NCBI RefSeq assembly: GCF_001541315.1
Contig: NZ_LMVK01000051.1
Coordinates: 62,001 to 126,000, forward strand
From: Agrobacterium tumefaciens str. B6
GTDB taxonomy: Bacteria; Pseudomonadota; Alphaproteobacteria; Rhizobiales; Rhizobiaceae
Direction: 5' to 3'
DNA: 64,000 bases
The notes under the pieces are model-generated. The model was given only the letters and a program-made list of their open reading frames with translations, ran no database searches and was not told the DNA's origin. The first letter of the stretch is position 1. Each line of letters begins with the position of its first letter. Positions 47,731 through 58,056 of this stretch are shown piece by piece. A program made the translations under genes and the position numbers.

Positions 47731-48591
47731 TCACCGACGCCCGCTGAACAGGCTCTCGTTGCTCTTCAAAAGGGCAACGAGACGGTCTATGGCGAGCCGC
47801 ATTTCAGCGGCATGCCGGTCGTCATCGTTGACGACGATCCACAGCGGATGGGATAATTCTTCGATCGCCTCGCCATCGCGGACAAGGCCGGGCAGGGCAT
47901 CGCCAACGAAACACGGCAGGACGCCTTTTCCCGCGCCGCCCTGGATAAGGCCCGGTAAAAGTGAGGGCGCGTTCGTCCAGGTGTGGATAAGCGGTTCCCG
48001 ATGACGGAATACCCATTTCTCCGCGTCGGACGCCGCCACCTCGGTTCCAATTGAAATCCATTGCGTGAACTCTTCGCCCGAACTGTCCTGCGGGCGATAG
48101 GCGCAATAGGCGACGTCGACCGATTTGCGCACGGCAAAATTTCCGGTGGCTGGCTTGTCGTGCCTTATCGAAATCAGGCCGCGCCGATAGGTCAGTTCGT
48201 CTTCGTTCTCGCATTGCTTGCAGCACAGCCGAAAAGCGTCGGATGGGCCCCGGATGGCTGCTGTATTGGCCGCTATGAAGCCCGCAATCCAGATGTCGCT
48301 CGATATCGAAACAATCGGCAGCGAGAAGGCCTCACCGTGCCATTGCGCGATCTCTGCCGCGCTTTGCCGCATGGCCCGAACCTTTTCGAGCAGGACCTCG
48401 CCATCCGGGGCGAGCCTGTATCCGTTCTGGCTTCGAATGAAGAGCGTTCGTCCGATCTTGCGCTCCAAAAGGAGCATTTTTCGGCCAATCGTCGGCGCGC
48501 TGAGCCCGGCTCTGCCTGCAGCACCGGCCAAACCTCCCTCTGTCGCAACAATGTCGAAAAGCTTCAGATCGTCCCAGTCCACTTCCTTCAC
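47731..48591 (-). CDS. LysR-family transcriptional regulator
   Basis: A 286-residue regulator with an N-terminal winged helix (DLKLFDIVATEGGLAGAAGR, then LSAPTIGRKMLLLERKIG). The effector domain follows from about residue 90, with CCKQC and a reduced central part. It has few of the classic LysR C-terminal motifs and belongs to the short substrate-domain group. It is divergent from the 61-residue gene at 48736, so it may control that gene. The effector is unknown. Confidence 0.88.
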   Translation of the reverse strand: MKEVDWDDLKLFDIVATEGGLAGAAGRAGLSAPTIGRKMLLLERKIGRTLFIRSQNGYRLAPDGEVLLEKVRAMRQSAAEIAQWHGEAFSLPIVSISSDIWIAGFIAANTAAIRGPSDAFRLCCKQCENEDELTYRRGLISIRHDKPATGNFAVRKSVDVAYCAYRPQDSSGEEFTQWISIGTEVAASDAEKWVFRHREPLIHTWTNAPSLLPGLIQGGAGKGVLPCFVGDALPGLVRDGEAIEELSHPLWIVVNDDDRHAAEMRLAIDRLVALLKSNESLFSGRR

Positions 48592-48735
48592 GGCATCTTC
48601 TCCAAATCACCGCAGCACCTTATGCGCATCAGGGGCCGCTTTCTCCGTTTTTGTATGAAACGGGTCTTTCAAACGTGCATCTATGCTCTCCCGCCGGGTC
48701 CGCTTAACTCGTCTCTCCACACCAAGGAGACAAAA

Positions 48736-48921
48736 ATGTTGCCGGAAACCATGTTCCTGATGGAAAAGATGAGACGCACTGAAGCACTGTGCAGGCAAGG
48801 CGGGGGCGATGATGAGTGGGAGACCTGGCCATCCTCTGCCATGGACCGACTGGCGGTCTTTCTCTTCCATCTGCCTCTTTCCTTGCGCCAATACATCCGC
48901 ACAAAATGGGGAATTTCTTGA
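48736..48921 (+). CDS. Candidate 61-residue small protein divergent from LysR
   Basis: AGGAG lies eight bases ahead of the ATG at 48736. The product begins MLPETMFLMEKMRRTEALCR and ends LPLSLRQYIRTKWGIS, with a Trp-containing acidic centre (DDEWETWP) and a hydrophobic stretch (LAVFLFHLPL). It has no signal peptide. A longer frame runs through it from upstream, but that frame crosses the LysR gene and is a shadow. Divergent placement next to LysR suggests it is the regulator's target. Confidence 0.5.
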   Translation: MLPETMFLMEKMRRTEALCRQGGGDDEWETWPSSAMDRLAVFLFHLPLSLRQYIRTKWGIS

Positions 48922-49122
48922 TTGCTTGGGAACAGGCGGACACCATCTTGTGATATTTTAATCGTTTGAAACGATTTTTCTTCGTCGGACGGCATCAAAA
49001 GGGTCGGAAAGGGAGGTGCGGGGGCGCGGGTGTCTATGCAAACTCGGCGCTTGGAGCTATAAGCCGCTCAATTTTTCGAGGCGGTCGCGCGGCAGTCGCG
49101 CGGGCGAGAAAAGGGTAAGAAC

Positions 49123-50499
49123 ATGGCACAGAATTGGACCCCCGGCAGCTGGCGGCAAAAGCCAATCCAGCAGGTTCCCGAATATCCTAACGCGGCAGCG
49201 CTTGCGGCAACGGAAGCCACGCTTGCGACCTATCCGCCGCTCGTTTTTGCCGGTGAAGCCCGTCGTCTGAAAAAGCAGCTTGCCAATGTGGCTGAAGGCA
49301 ACGCCTTCCTGCTGCAGGGCGGCGATTGCGCTGAAAGCTTCCTTGAGCATGGCGCGGACAATATCCGCGACTTCTTCCGCGCTTTCCTGCAGATGGCCGT
49401 CGTGCTGACCTATGGCGCGCAGCTGCCTGTCGTGAAGGTAGGACGCATTGCTGGCCAGTTCGCCAAGCCGCGCTCTTCCAACGTGGAAGTGCAGGATGGC
49501 GTTTCCCTGCCGTCCTACCGTGGCGACATCATCAACGGCATCGAATTCAACGAGGCTTCGCGTATTCCGAACCCGGAGCGTCAGCTCGACGCCTACCGCC
49601 AGTCGGCCGCGACGCTGAACCTGCTGCGCGCTTTCGCGATGGGTGGTTATGCCAACCTCGAAAACGTTCACCAGTGGATGCTCGGCTTCATCAAGGACAG
49701 CCCGCAGGCGGACCGTTACCGCAAGCTGGCCGACCGCATCTCCGAAACCATGGATTTCATGAAGGCGATCGGCATCTCGGCAGACAGCAATCCGAGCCTG
49801 CGTGAAACCGACTTCTTCACCAGCCACGAGGCGCTGCTGCTCGGTTACGAAGAGGCGTTGACCCGCGTCGATTCCACCTCCGGCGACTGGTACGCCACGT
49901 CCGGCCACATGATCTGGATCGGCGACCGAACGCGTCAGCTCGACCATGCGCATGTGGAATATTTCCGCGGCATCAAGAACCCGATCGGTTTGAAATGCGG
50001 ACCGTCGCTGACGCCCGATAACCTGATCGAGCTGATCGATGCGCTGAACCCGGCGAACGAGGCTGGCCGCCTGACGCTGATTTGCCGTTTCGGCCATGAC
50101 AAGGTGGCGGACAGCCTGCCGAAGCTCATCCGTGCGGTGGAAAAAGAAGGCCGCAAGGTCGTCTGGTCCTGCGATCCGATGCATGGCAACACGATCACGC
50201 TCAACCACTACAAGACGCGTCCGTTCGAGCGGATCCTGTCGGAAGTCGAAAGCTTCTTCCAGATCCACCGCGCCGAAGGCACGCATCCGGGTGGCATCCA
50301 TATCGAGATGACCGGCAAGGATGTGACGGAATGCACAGGTGGTGCGCGCGCCGTGACGGCGGATTCGTTGTCCGACCGTTACCACACCCATTGCGACCCG
50401 CGCCTCAACGCCGATCAGGCGCTGGAGCTGGCGTTCCTGCTGTCCGAGCGCATGAAGAGCGGCCGCGATGAGAAGCGTCTGGCGATTGCCAACGCCTGA
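49123..50499 (+). CDS. Class II 3-deoxy-7-phosphoheptulonate synthase (DAHP synthase)
   Basis: Catalyses the first step of the shikimate pathway, from phosphoenolpyruvate and erythrose 4-phosphate. The 458-residue enzyme belongs to the plant-like class [65 protein letters not shown] and [13 protein letters not shown]. The symbol is used inconsistently in rhizobia (aroF, aroG or aroH), so none is given. A bidirectional terminator follows. Confidence 0.96.
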   Translation: MAQNWTPGSWRQKPIQQVPEYPNAAALAATEATLATYPPLVFAGEARRLKKQLANVAEGNAFLLQGGDCAESFLEHGADNIRDFFRAFLQMAVVLTYGAQLPVVKVGRIAGQFAKPRSSNVEVQDGVSLPSYRGDIINGIEFNEASRIPNPERQLDAYRQSAATLNLLRAFAMGGYANLENVHQWMLGFIKDSPQADRYRKLADRISETMDFMKAIGISADSNPSLRETDFFTSHEALLLGYEEALTRVDSTSGDWYATSGHMIWIGDRTRQLDHAHVEYFRGIKNPIGLKCGPSLTPDNLIELIDALNPANEAGRLTLICRFGHDKVADSLPKLIRAVEKEGRKVVWSCDPMHGNTITLNHYKTRPFERILSEVESFFQIHRAEGTHPGGIHIEMTGKDVTECTGGARAVTADSLSDRYHTHCDPRLNADQALELAFLLSERMKSGRDEKRLAIANA

Positions 50500-50514
50500 C
50501 CTAACGAAATAAAC

Positions 50515-50549
50515 AAAAAAGCCGCCGGGAGACCTTCCGGCGGCTTTTT
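50515..50549. terminator. Bidirectional terminator between DAHP synthase and the TadG-like gene
   Basis: GCCGCCGG-GAGACCTT-CCGGCGGC stem with an A-run before and a T-run after, so it can stop transcription from both converging genes. Confidence 0.92.
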
Positions 50550-50565
50550 CGTGCGCGGTGCTGAA

Positions 50566-52305
50566 CTATTGCACCAGCGCGGGTTGCTGGCAGCGGACAT
50601 CCGTGACCCGCACATCGGCTTCGCCGATCTTGACGCCGAGAACCAGCAGCACGTTGTAAAGCAGCTGATCGACGGGTGCTGTGACCACCGCAAGCGTGTT
50701 GGCAAGCGCCGCCTGAATGCCTGCGAGGCCTCCCAGATCAAGGTTGAGGAAGAGAAGCCTGATATCCAGATTGAGGTTCTTCAGCAGTGAACTGACGAGA
50801 GTGGTAACGGTGTCCTTGGTGGAGACACTCTTGATCTTGGCCTGGGTGATATCGGACTGCGTGAAGGTCAGCTTGGTCTTGGTCATATTGGTGGCGTTAA
50901 TGAGGGCGCTGCCATTGATGGCGAGCAGCGCCGAATCCACGATCGCCGCCTTGGTGACGCGCGGATCCTTGCCGAAATTGGCAAAGGCCGTGGTATCGAC
51001 ATTGCCAAGAGCGATTTCCGCAACGCCGGGAACGACCTCGACATCGACGGTTCCCTGTCCGCCGCCCGTGCAGCGAATATCGGCAAGCCGCGCTTCGGCA
51101 TGGGCGACTTCCACATAGAGCGGAAGATTGACCTTGAGGCCTGCTATGGCCTGAAGCCCGTCAACCACGACATTGACCGCAAGCCGGGTCTGTGCGGTGC
51201 GCACCACGGTGCCCTGACCTCCGACGGCAAGCGACGGCGTTTCGACCGGCGGTTCACCGATGGCAAGCGTTGCCTTGACCGAGGCGAGACCGAGAAGATT
51301 GGCGTTGAGATTGAGGCCCAGCTGATTGCCGCCATTGCCGGCTACCGCTGCGGCATTGATGAGATCGAAGACACCGGCGGTGACCTTGAGGTTTTCACCC
51401 GTACCGATCAGCTTGTCCGAGAACGGGCCGAGATTGAGGATTTCTTCGAGCTTGATCTTGATGTTGCTCTTGTTGACGGTTTTTTGCAGCGTATTCAGAA
51501 TGTTGACGACCGCCGGCTGCAATCCCGTGGTTTTCGTCAGCACGTCGAGGAATTTGCCGTAGCTGATTTCGGTCTTCAGAACATCCTTGTAGGTGCCGGC
51601 GGTGAGGGTGAGATCGATGGCCAGCGCCTCGACGATCTTCAATGCGTTGACATCGGCGGCGAGAAGCGCCTGATAATCCATCAGCTTCAACGACACCGTG
51701 GTGCCAAGCAGGCCGCCGAGCAGGCTGTTGAGAATTCCCTCATCGAGGCTGGCAAGCCGCGATCCGACCGAAAATGCCGCGATCTTCTGGGATGAGGCCG
51801 TTCCGACGGCTGAAACCTTGGGCGGCTTGGTGAAGGCGGAGGCGAAGAATATCTGCCCCTGTTCGACGATGTTCACTTTTATCGCATTGGTGGGCAGGGC
51901 GTTATCGACGAAACGCTGGCCGACAGGGACCGTCGCATCCGGCTCGTAGTGACCCTTGATGACTTCGGCATAACCCTTGCTGCTGGCGAATTCATTCAGG
52001 GGATCGAAGGGTTGGAGCCCCTTGGCGGTCAAAATGCCCTGGGCCGTCCTGACGCCGAGATCCCTGCCGGTGAGGGCAAAATATTGCTGAACCGCTTTTT
52101 CGGCATCGGCGGCCTTGGCTGCCGCCGATATGGCTGCGAGGTCGGCGGTCTGCTGCAATTGCCGTTTCTGCAATGTCAGGTAACCGTAATCGACACCGAG
52201 CGCCAATATGCCGATGAAGAGCGGTGCGGTGAGCCCCGCCGAGATGGCGATGTTGCCCGTTCTATCCCTAAGGAAGCGGGGGAGAAGGGAGTGGATATCT
52301 CGCAT
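50566..52305 (-). CDS. TadG-family pilus assembly-like protein
   Basis: A 579-residue protein with an N-terminal membrane segment after a charged start (RDIHSLLPRFLRDRTGNIAI, then GLTAPLFIGILALGVDYGYL) and the TadG/TadE-N domain. A long periplasmic part follows with repeated NATxxLT-like turns and a Cys pair (RCTGGG, and VRCQQP near the end). The frame is open further upstream, but the ATG at 52305 with GGAGG eight bases before it is the clear start. It begins one base after the TadE stop, forming a two-gene operon. The rest of the Tad pilus machinery is not in this window. Confidence 0.85.
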   Translation of the reverse strand: MRDIHSLLPRFLRDRTGNIAISAGLTAPLFIGILALGVDYGYLTLQKRQLQQTADLAAISAAAKAADAEKAVQQYFALTGRDLGVRTAQGILTAKGLQPFDPLNEFASSKGYAEVIKGHYEPDATVPVGQRFVDNALPTNAIKVNIVEQGQIFFASAFTKPPKVSAVGTASSQKIAAFSVGSRLASLDEGILNSLLGGLLGTTVSLKLMDYQALLAADVNALKIVEALAIDLTLTAGTYKDVLKTEISYGKFLDVLTKTTGLQPAVVNILNTLQKTVNKSNIKIKLEEILNLGPFSDKLIGTGENLKVTAGVFDLINAAAVAGNGGNQLGLNLNANLLGLASVKATLAIGEPPVETPSLAVGGQGTVVRTAQTRLAVNVVVDGLQAIAGLKVNLPLYVEVAHAEARLADIRCTGGGQGTVDVEVVPGVAEIALGNVDTTAFANFGKDPRVTKAAIVDSALLAINGSALINATNMTKTKLTFTQSDITQAKIKSVSTKDTVTTLVSSLLKNLNLDIRLLFLNLDLGGLAGIQAALANTLAVVTAPVDQLLYNVLLVLGVKIGEADVRVTDVRCQQPALVQ

Positions 52306-52306
52306 G

Positions 52307-52729
52307 TCATGCTCCTCCGATCCGGATGGTGGAAAAACGCCGGATGACCGGCTCGGGCAGGGTGTAGCTGTAGAGGCTCCAGATCGGCAGGTTACGGGCG
52401 TCATATTCGACCTTGACCGTGAACTGGTTGGCATTGGCGGGATCGGTGGCGACGTTGACGGTGAAACGCGTCTTGTCCATGAAGGCGTAGCTGAGATCGC
52501 TTTTGCTGACGAAATCGCGGGCAAGCTGCTGGCGTTCGGTGGTGTTCAGTCCGGCAACGGCCGTTCTTGCCGCATCGGCGGCGATCTGCTGCACCGAATA
52601 GGCGGCCATCAGATAAATGCCGTAGGCGATCATCGTGAGCAGGACGAGAAAGAATATCGGTGCGACGATGGCGAACTCGACAGCAGACGAGCCGGATCTA
52701 TCGCGAAAGAAACGCACTCCATTAAACAT
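52307..52729 (-). CDS. TadE-family pseudopilin-like protein
   Basis: A 140-residue protein with FFRDRSGSSAVEFAIVAPIF as its prepilin-like N-terminus, then a membrane helix (LVLLTMIAYGIYLM) and a small soluble domain (FTVNVATDP, VKVEYDARNL). The conserved Glu of VEFA is present. With the TadG-like gene one base downstream, it may contribute to a secretion or adhesion apparatus whose other genes are elsewhere. There is an AT-rich promoter region upstream (52740-52830). Confidence 0.88.
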   Translation of the reverse strand: MFNGVRFFRDRSGSSAVEFAIVAPIFFLVLLTMIAYGIYLMAAYSVQQIAADAARTAVAGLNTTERQQLARDFVSKSDLSYAFMDKTRFTVNVATDPANANQFTVKVEYDARNLPIWSLYSYTLPEPVIRRFSTIRIGGA

Positions 52730-52866
52730 AAAGCACCCCCGTTCCTTCAGGCATCAAGGTTCGATGCCTTGATTTATTATTTTCGGAAATGCTAATTTAT
52801 AGGTGTTAATTTTGTATTGATGCCGCCTCTATGGGTTGCAGCTCGCGTTAAACTTTCGCGTTTGCT

Positions 52867-53709
52867 TCAGATCAGCCGAAGGCCCTTGAAGCTGGCGTGG
52901 CCATCCTTGCCGATGATGATATGGTCGTGAACGGCGATGCCGAGTGGCTTTGCCGTATCGATGATGGTTTTGGTCATCTCGATATCCGCTCGCGAAGGGG
53001 TGGGGTCTCCACTCGGGTGATTATGGATTAAAATCAAGGCGGTAGAGGATAGTTCAAGCGCGCGCCGCACGATTTCGCGCGGGTAGACCGGCGTGTGGTC
53101 CACGGTTCCCTGACCCTGTACCTCGTCGGCGATCAGGACGTTGCGCTTGTCGAGGAAGAGGATGCGGAATTGTTCCCGCGTCTCGTGGGCCATGGCGGCA
53201 TGGCAATAATCGATGACCGACGACCAGGAGCCGAGAACCTGCTTGTTGCGGATTTCGCTTTTCAGCATGCGCTGGGAAACGGAGGCGACAAGCTTCAGAT
53301 CAAGCGCCACGGCTTCGCCCACGCCCTTCACTTCCTGTAGCAAGGCCAGAGGAGCACCGAGAACGCCGCCAAGGGTTCCGAACCGGGCAAGGAGGGCCTT
53401 GGCGATGGGTTTGGTATCGCGCCGCGGGATCAGCCGGAACAGCAGAAGCTCCAGCAACTCGTAATCGGCAAGCGCTGCATCGCCGCCATCGCGGTAACGC
53501 GCTCGCAGCCTGTCGCGGTGGCCGTGATAATGGGCGGTGTCCGTTTCCTGTTCCGCGATGGCTGCGGCCCGCTCGGTTTTTTGGGGCGCACTTCGCGGTT
53601 CGGCAAAAAAGCCGCGCTCATCCGCCGCGTCGAACAGATCGCCTTCGCCCGCCTCAAAGCCTGACGTCGTGGAAAGATCGGCGGAAGGCGAGGCGGGGCG
53701 TTTTGCCAT
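52867..53709 (-). CDS. radC: RadC-family JAB-domain protein
   Basis: A 280-residue protein with an N-terminal disordered part, a helix-hairpin-helix-like domain ([20 protein letters not shown], then [11 protein letters not shown]) and a C-terminal MPN/JAB domain carrying [15 protein letters not shown], the metal-binding motif. The role of RadC proteins is not settled; a direct repair role is disputed. The ATG at 53709 avoids a longer frame reaching into the map gene. It follows map by 13 bases, so sfsA, map and radC form an operon. Confidence 0.93.
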   Translation of the reverse strand: MAKRPASPSADLSTTSGFEAGEGDLFDAADERGFFAEPRSAPQKTERAAAIAEQETDTAHYHGHRDRLRARYRDGGDAALADYELLELLLFRLIPRRDTKPIAKALLARFGTLGGVLGAPLALLQEVKGVGEAVALDLKLVASVSQRMLKSEIRNKQVLGSWSSVIDYCHAAMAHETREQFRILFLDKRNVLIADEVQGQGTVDHTPVYPREIVRRALELSSTALILIHNHPSGDPTPSRADIEMTKTIIDTAKPLGIAVHDHIIIGKDGHASFKGLRLI

Positions 53710-53722
53710 AGGCGGTCTGGCC

Positions 53723-54565
53723 TTATGCGGGGGGAAGCGGCGGCAGGCCCGGACGATCAAAGCCACCCGGTGACAGCGTGAAGATTTCGCAGCCGGTGGC
53801 CGTGACGCCAACGGCATGTTCGTATTGGGCGGAGAGGGAACGGTCACGCGTTACCGCCGTCCAGCCATCGGAAAGCACCTTCACATACGGCTTGCCGAGA
53901 TTGATCATCGGCTCGATGGTGAAGATCATGCCCTCGCGGATTTCCGGGCCTTCATCAGGGCGGCCGTAGTGCAGGATGTTGGGTGTGTCGTGGAACAGGC
54001 GTCCGACGCCATGGCCGCAGAAATCACGCACCACGGAGCAGCGTTCCGCTTCCGCATAGGCCTGGATCGCAGCGCCGATCGCGCCGGTGCGTACGCCGGG
54101 CTTTACGGCGGCAATACCGCGCAGCAGGCATTCATAGGTCACTTCCATCAGCCGCTCGGCAGCGCGCTTGATCTGGCCGACCGGATACATGCGGCTCGAA
54201 TCGCCATGCCAGCCGTCAAGCACATAGGTCACGTCGATATTGACGATATCGCCTTCGCGTAGCGGCTTTTCATCCGGAATGCCGTGGCAGACCACGTGGT
54301 TGATCGAGGTGCAGACGGATTTCGTATAACCACGATAGTTCAGCGTCGCCGGCAGTGCGCCATGGTTGGCGCCGAATTCGAAGACGAAGCGGTCGATGGC
54401 GTCAGTCGTCACACCCGGCTTGACGATGGCTGCCAGTTCATCGAGGCAACGCGCCGTCAGCTGGCACGCCTTGCGCATGCCGTCAAAGTCCTCAGGCGTA
54501 TAAAGGCGGATGACGCCGGTATTCTTGAGGGGGGCGGAGGCTGCGTCGATATAGGTGACCATCAT
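53723..54565 (-). CDS. map: Methionine aminopeptidase, type I
   Basis: Removes the initiator Met from new proteins in the cytoplasm. The 280-residue enzyme shows metal ligands in order: [43 protein letters not shown] and YEHAVGV. The His in [10 protein letters not shown] is also present. A 20-residue N-terminal extension is somewhat longer than in E. coli. It is the middle gene of the sfsA-map-radC set, 28 bases after sfsA. Confidence 0.96.
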   Translation of the reverse strand: MMVTYIDAASAPLKNTGVIRLYTPEDFDGMRKACQLTARCLDELAAIVKPGVTTDAIDRFVFEFGANHGALPATLNYRGYTKSVCTSINHVVCHGIPDEKPLREGDIVNIDVTYVLDGWHGDSSRMYPVGQIKRAAERLMEVTYECLLRGIAAVKPGVRTGAIGAAIQAYAEAERCSVVRDFCGHGVGRLFHDTPNILHYGRPDEGPEIREGMIFTIEPMINLGKPYVKVLSDGWTAVTRDRSLSAQYEHAVGVTATGCEIFTLSPGGFDRPGLPPLPPA

Positions 54566-54593
54566 AGTGCTTTCTGTCTCTTTACGTCCCTGT

Positions 54594-55313
54594 TCATAAA
54601 ACAGCCGGACGCCATTCGTCCATCTTAACCGTTCCGCTGACTGAAATTTGTGCCGGGGAGACCATGCATTTCACCGCATAGGCCTCCACGCCGCGCGCCA
54701 TCGCCCGCTGAAACGCCAGCGCATAGACGGGATCGAGATCGTCGCAGATACGCATCCGGTCGCAATCATCGCGCTGGATGAGATAGAGCATCACCGAACG
54801 GTAACCAGCTTCCGCTGCGTCACCCAGTTCTTCGAGATGTTTCGCGCCGCGTTTGGTGGCGGTGTCAGGGAATTCGGCCAGACCTTTTTCGCGCATGAAA
54901 TGCACGTTCTTCACTTCCACATAGGCATCCGGCCGGCCGGGTTCCGACAGCAGGAAATCGATGCGGGAATTGCGGCCGTATTTCTGTTCGCGCCGGATCG
55001 TCGAATAGCCGTCAAGCTCAGGAATGCGGCCGTTCAGGATCGCCTCTTCCGCCAGCCGGTTCGGCATGCCGGTATTGATGCCGACCACGGTGCCATCGGC
55101 CTCGACCATTTCCAGCATGTGACGGTATTTGCGGGTGGGGCTGTCGTGTTCGGAAAGCCAGATGCGGGAGCCCGGTGTCGTCAGCCCGCGCATGGAGCCG
55201 GTATTGGGGCAGGAGCCCGTGATCGTCGTGCCGTCTTCCAGAACGGCATCGAACAGGAAACGCTTGTAGCGGGAGATCAACGTTGCGGGAATAAGCGGGG
55301 GCGTGAAGAACAT
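54594..55313 (-). CDS. sfsA: SfsA, DNA/RNA nuclease-like sugar fermentation stimulation protein
   Basis: A 239-residue SfsA protein. Family marks are LLIPA-like [30 protein letters not shown], the EVKNVHF segment with a PD-(D/E)xK-type core, and [16 protein letters not shown]. The E. coli protein was first linked to maltose metabolism, and the fold suggests nucleic acid binding or cleavage; its true role is open. It is the first gene of the operon with map and radC. Confidence 0.93.
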   Translation of the reverse strand: MFFTPPLIPATLISRYKRFLFDAVLEDGTTITGSCPNTGSMRGLTTPGSRIWLSEHDSPTRKYRHMLEMVEADGTVVGINTGMPNRLAEEAILNGRIPELDGYSTIRREQKYGRNSRIDFLLSEPGRPDAYVEVKNVHFMREKGLAEFPDTATKRGAKHLEELGDAAEAGYRSVMLYLIQRDDCDRMRICDDLDPVYALAFQRAMARGVEAYAVKCMVSPAQISVSGTVKMDEWRPAVL

Positions 55314-55346
55314 GGGGCCTGAAAGATTAAGAGGTAGCGGGCGTGA

Positions 55347-57206
55347 TCAGGACAGGACATAGGTTCCCGGCGCATCGCCGAGCACCGGACGCCTGCCATC
55401 TCCCGGTTTTCGCGCCTTCACCTTTTCGGCACTCTGGTTTTCGATCCAGCTCTGCCAGTGCACCCACCACGAGCCCTTATGGGCCGTGGCGGCGGCCTGC
55501 CAGGCGTCGAAGTCCCCAGCTGGTGACGGCCCCGTCCAATATTGGTATTTCTCAAGCTGCGGCGGGTTGACGACGCCGGCAATGTGGCCGGAAGCGCCGA
55601 GCACGAATTCCACCGGCCCGCCAAACAGCGCAGCGCCCGTGAAGACCGATTTCGCCGGCGCGATATGGTCGTCGCGGGTGGCGAGATCGTAGACAGGGAT
55701 ATTGATATCGCCGAGATTGATCCGTTTGCCGGCAACGCGCATCAGTCCACGCGCGAGATTGTTCTCGAGATAACAATTGCGCAGATAAAACGAGTGGCTG
55801 GCGGCGGTCACCCGGGTCGAATCGGAGTTCCAGTAGAGCAGGTCGAAGGGCAGGGGCTCGGTGCCGCGCAGGTAATTATCGACCACATAGGGCCAGATGA
55901 GATCGGAGGCGCGCAGCATGTTGAAGACGGTCGCCATGATCGAGCCGTCGAGATAACCGACCGCCTGCATGTGCTTGTCCAGCGCCGCCAGCTGGCCTTC
56001 GTCAATGAAGACCTTGAGGTCGCCGGCATGGATGAAATCGGTCTGGGCGGCCAGCAGCGTGGCGCTACGGATGCGTTCATCGCCTTCCTGCGCATGCAGC
56101 GCCAGCGCCGAGGATAAAAGCGTACCGCCGACGCAATAACCTATGGCGTTGATTTGCCTCTCACCGGTCCGCTCCTCGATGGTATCAAGCGCAAAATCGA
56201 TGCCTTCGCGGATGTAATCGTCCCAGCCCTTCTCGGCCAGACGGGCATCCGGATTGATCCAGGAGACCATGAACACGCTGTGGCCCTGCTCAAGGCACCA
56301 GCCGACGAAGGATTTCTGTGGGTTGAGATCAAGAATGTAGAATTTGTTGATCCATGGCGGCACGATCAGCAGCGGCCGCTTGAAGGCCTTCTGCGTCGTC
56401 GGCGCATAATGGATGATTTCGCAGAGCGGGCTTTTCGCCACCACCTTGCCCGGCGTGACGGCGATATTCTGGCCGATGACGAATTTGCTGTAATCGGTCT
56501 GGCGCAGTTTCAGGTGGCCATTGCCGGCTGCGACATCTTCCGCCAGCTGCGCCATGCCCTTGACGAGATTGGCGCCGCTGGAAGCCACCGTCTCGCGGAA
56601 GACCTGTGGATTGGTGAAGACGAAATTGGCCGGTGAAAGCGCCTCCGTTACCTGCCGCATATAGAACAGCGCCTTGGTGCGGGTATGTTCGTCAAGGCCT
56701 TCGGCTTCCGTCACCATCCGGTCGGCAAAACCGACGGTGGTCTGGTAGGCTTTCAGGAGAAAATCGAAGAAGGGATTGGCCTGCCAGTCGGCATCGGCAA
56801 AACGCCTGCTCCTGCGTTCGGCAGGACCGCTTTCGGCGGGTTTTTCAGAAGCCGAATCGGCGTCGTCGGAAAACTGCGCCACCGATTTAGCCCACAGATC
56901 GTAATAGCTGGAAAGCAGATGGGTCTGCGCTTCGAGCGAGCGCTTCGGTTCGGCCATCCAGTATTCGGCGACATCGGAGAGCGTCTTGACCAGATCGGTC
57001 ACGGGATCAGCGCTTGCCTGGGGGATTTCGCCGCGTTCGCGCGGCGCCAGCCATTCGGAGGCGGCCTTGCCGAGATTCTCGAGCGCGCGGGCGATATTGA
57101 TCGCGAAGGTTTCCGGGTCGCGGATCAGGTAGGCTTCGGCGGAAGTAGCGTCGAACCCGGGCGTTTTTCCACCCTTTTTCTCTGCCCCGCCGTCAACACC
57201 TGCCAT
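55347..57206 (-). CDS. phaC: Class I poly(3-hydroxyalkanoate) synthase
   Basis: Polymerises 3-hydroxyacyl-CoA into storage polyester on cytoplasmic granules. The 619-residue enzyme has an N-terminal PhaC_N domain. The catalytic Cys is in the lipase-like box GYCVGGT, with Asp in ATRDDHIAP and His in GASGHIAGVVNPP. The ATG at 57206, seven bases after GGAGG, is the start; the frame is open to 57908 but that extension runs across the opposite gene. The phaA, phaB and phaR partners are elsewhere. It stands alone behind the sfsA operon. Confidence 0.95.
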   Translation of the reverse strand: MAGVDGGAEKKGGKTPGFDATSAEAYLIRDPETFAINIARALENLGKAASEWLAPRERGEIPQASADPVTDLVKTLSDVAEYWMAEPKRSLEAQTHLLSSYYDLWAKSVAQFSDDADSASEKPAESGPAERRSRRFADADWQANPFFDFLLKAYQTTVGFADRMVTEAEGLDEHTRTKALFYMRQVTEALSPANFVFTNPQVFRETVASSGANLVKGMAQLAEDVAAGNGHLKLRQTDYSKFVIGQNIAVTPGKVVAKSPLCEIIHYAPTTQKAFKRPLLIVPPWINKFYILDLNPQKSFVGWCLEQGHSVFMVSWINPDARLAEKGWDDYIREGIDFALDTIEERTGERQINAIGYCVGGTLLSSALALHAQEGDERIRSATLLAAQTDFIHAGDLKVFIDEGQLAALDKHMQAVGYLDGSIMATVFNMLRASDLIWPYVVDNYLRGTEPLPFDLLYWNSDSTRVTAASHSFYLRNCYLENNLARGLMRVAGKRINLGDINIPVYDLATRDDHIAPAKSVFTGAALFGGPVEFVLGASGHIAGVVNPPQLEKYQYWTGPSPAGDFDAWQAAATAHKGSWWVHWQSWIENQSAEKVKARKPGDGRRPVLGDAPGTYVLS

Positions 57207-57338
57207 GCGCCATCCTCCACCAAATTTGTGTTTGCACATTCTGCATGAAAACGAATACAAGTTCCACCAGCAAGGGGAGGCCGCAAAGGGCCGAACCGCA
57301 GTCGAATTCGATATCGGCGATATCCTTACAGGCGGAAC

Positions 57339-57770
57339 ATGACGATGGGCAAGCACATGGGCACATGGGGAACATATGCGGAAAACGCCGCGAGAATCGC
57401 TGTTCTTTCGCTCTCTGGCACCTTGCTCGTCACCGCGCTTGCAGCCTGCAAGGCACCGGAGCCGATCGTTGCGCCCGCCCATATGCGCCGTCCGACGACT
57501 GAAATCGTCGGTCCGCGCCCCGTCAGCGACAATGCGGTGAGCCAGAAGCGCGACACCGACACCTATCCGACGTTCTCGCAGCCGCTGACGGCCGCGGGCA
57601 CCCAGATGGGTGACGATGAGGCCTCCACCATGGAATCGAGCCTGTCGCGCCTCGGTGCGGCACGGCGCAACGGCCAGATTTCGGAAGCCGAATACAAGCG
57701 CCGGGTGGCCGAGCTGCGGGCGCTTGCCGAAAACCAGAAGCCGGTTGCGACGCCTGCAGCCTCGCAGTGA
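57339..57770 (+). CDS. Lipoprotein with C-terminal SHOCT-like domain
   Basis: A 143-residue protein with an N-terminal hydrophobic segment ending in the lipobox LAAC (Cys near residue 37). A Pro-rich middle of about 55 residues comes next, then a short SHOCT-like motif (SLSRLGAARRNGQISEAEYK). SHOCT is an oligomerisation or substrate-binding motif, often at the end of membrane proteins. GGCGGAAC precedes the ATG. Divergent from phaC; no partner is evident. Confidence 0.8.
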   Translation: MTMGKHMGTWGTYAENAARIAVLSLSGTLLVTALAACKAPEPIVAPAHMRRPTTEIVGPRPVSDNAVSQKRDTDTYPTFSQPLTAAGTQMGDDEASTMESSLSRLGAARRNGQISEAEYKRRVAELRALAENQKPVATPAASQ

Positions 57771-57876
57771 GATCATGCCGCGTATTTGCGCGGTTTCAGA
57801 GACTGGCCAGACCATCTTTGTTGACAAGACATGCCCCCCAAACGGTCGATTCCCTATGGAGCGAGCGGGTGTGCTT

Positions 57877-57907
57877 TGTTTCTTCTCTCTGGCGGAGAGA
57901 AGAAACA
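57877..57907. repeat. Solo hairpin related to the RIME-like repeat
   Basis: Perfect 13-base arms TGTTTCTTCTCTC / GAGAGAAGAAACA around TGGCG. It is followed by TGCGGCGATGCC, close to the AAGCGGC end of the mosaic repeats. It is a solo copy of their terminal hairpin. Confidence 0.6.
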
Positions 57908-57953
57908 TGCGGCGATGCCGAGCTTGTAACCCCTTCTTTACCCTGCCTTTGAA

Positions 57954-57985
57954 CCATCCGCTTACCCAAGATGTTAAGCGGATGG
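57954..57985. repeat. Perfect inverted repeat near the fnrN downstream region
   Basis: Eleven-base arms CCATCCGCTTA / TAAGCGGATGG around a ten-base spacer. No T-run follows on the plus strand. It could be a terminator stem for the lipoprotein transcript or a protein site. Confidence 0.5.
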
Positions 57986-58056
57986 ATGAGGTTTGCCGCT
58001 ATGATGCAGCCATAACAAACAGGCCGCTGAAAAAGCGGGGCACGGGGTGAAATATC

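Noticed and set aside
48061-48735. Plus-strand frame crossing the LysR gene into the small gene
   Set aside because: The upstream part is an antisense shadow of LysR. Only the last 61 codons, from the ATG at 48736, have a ribosome site.
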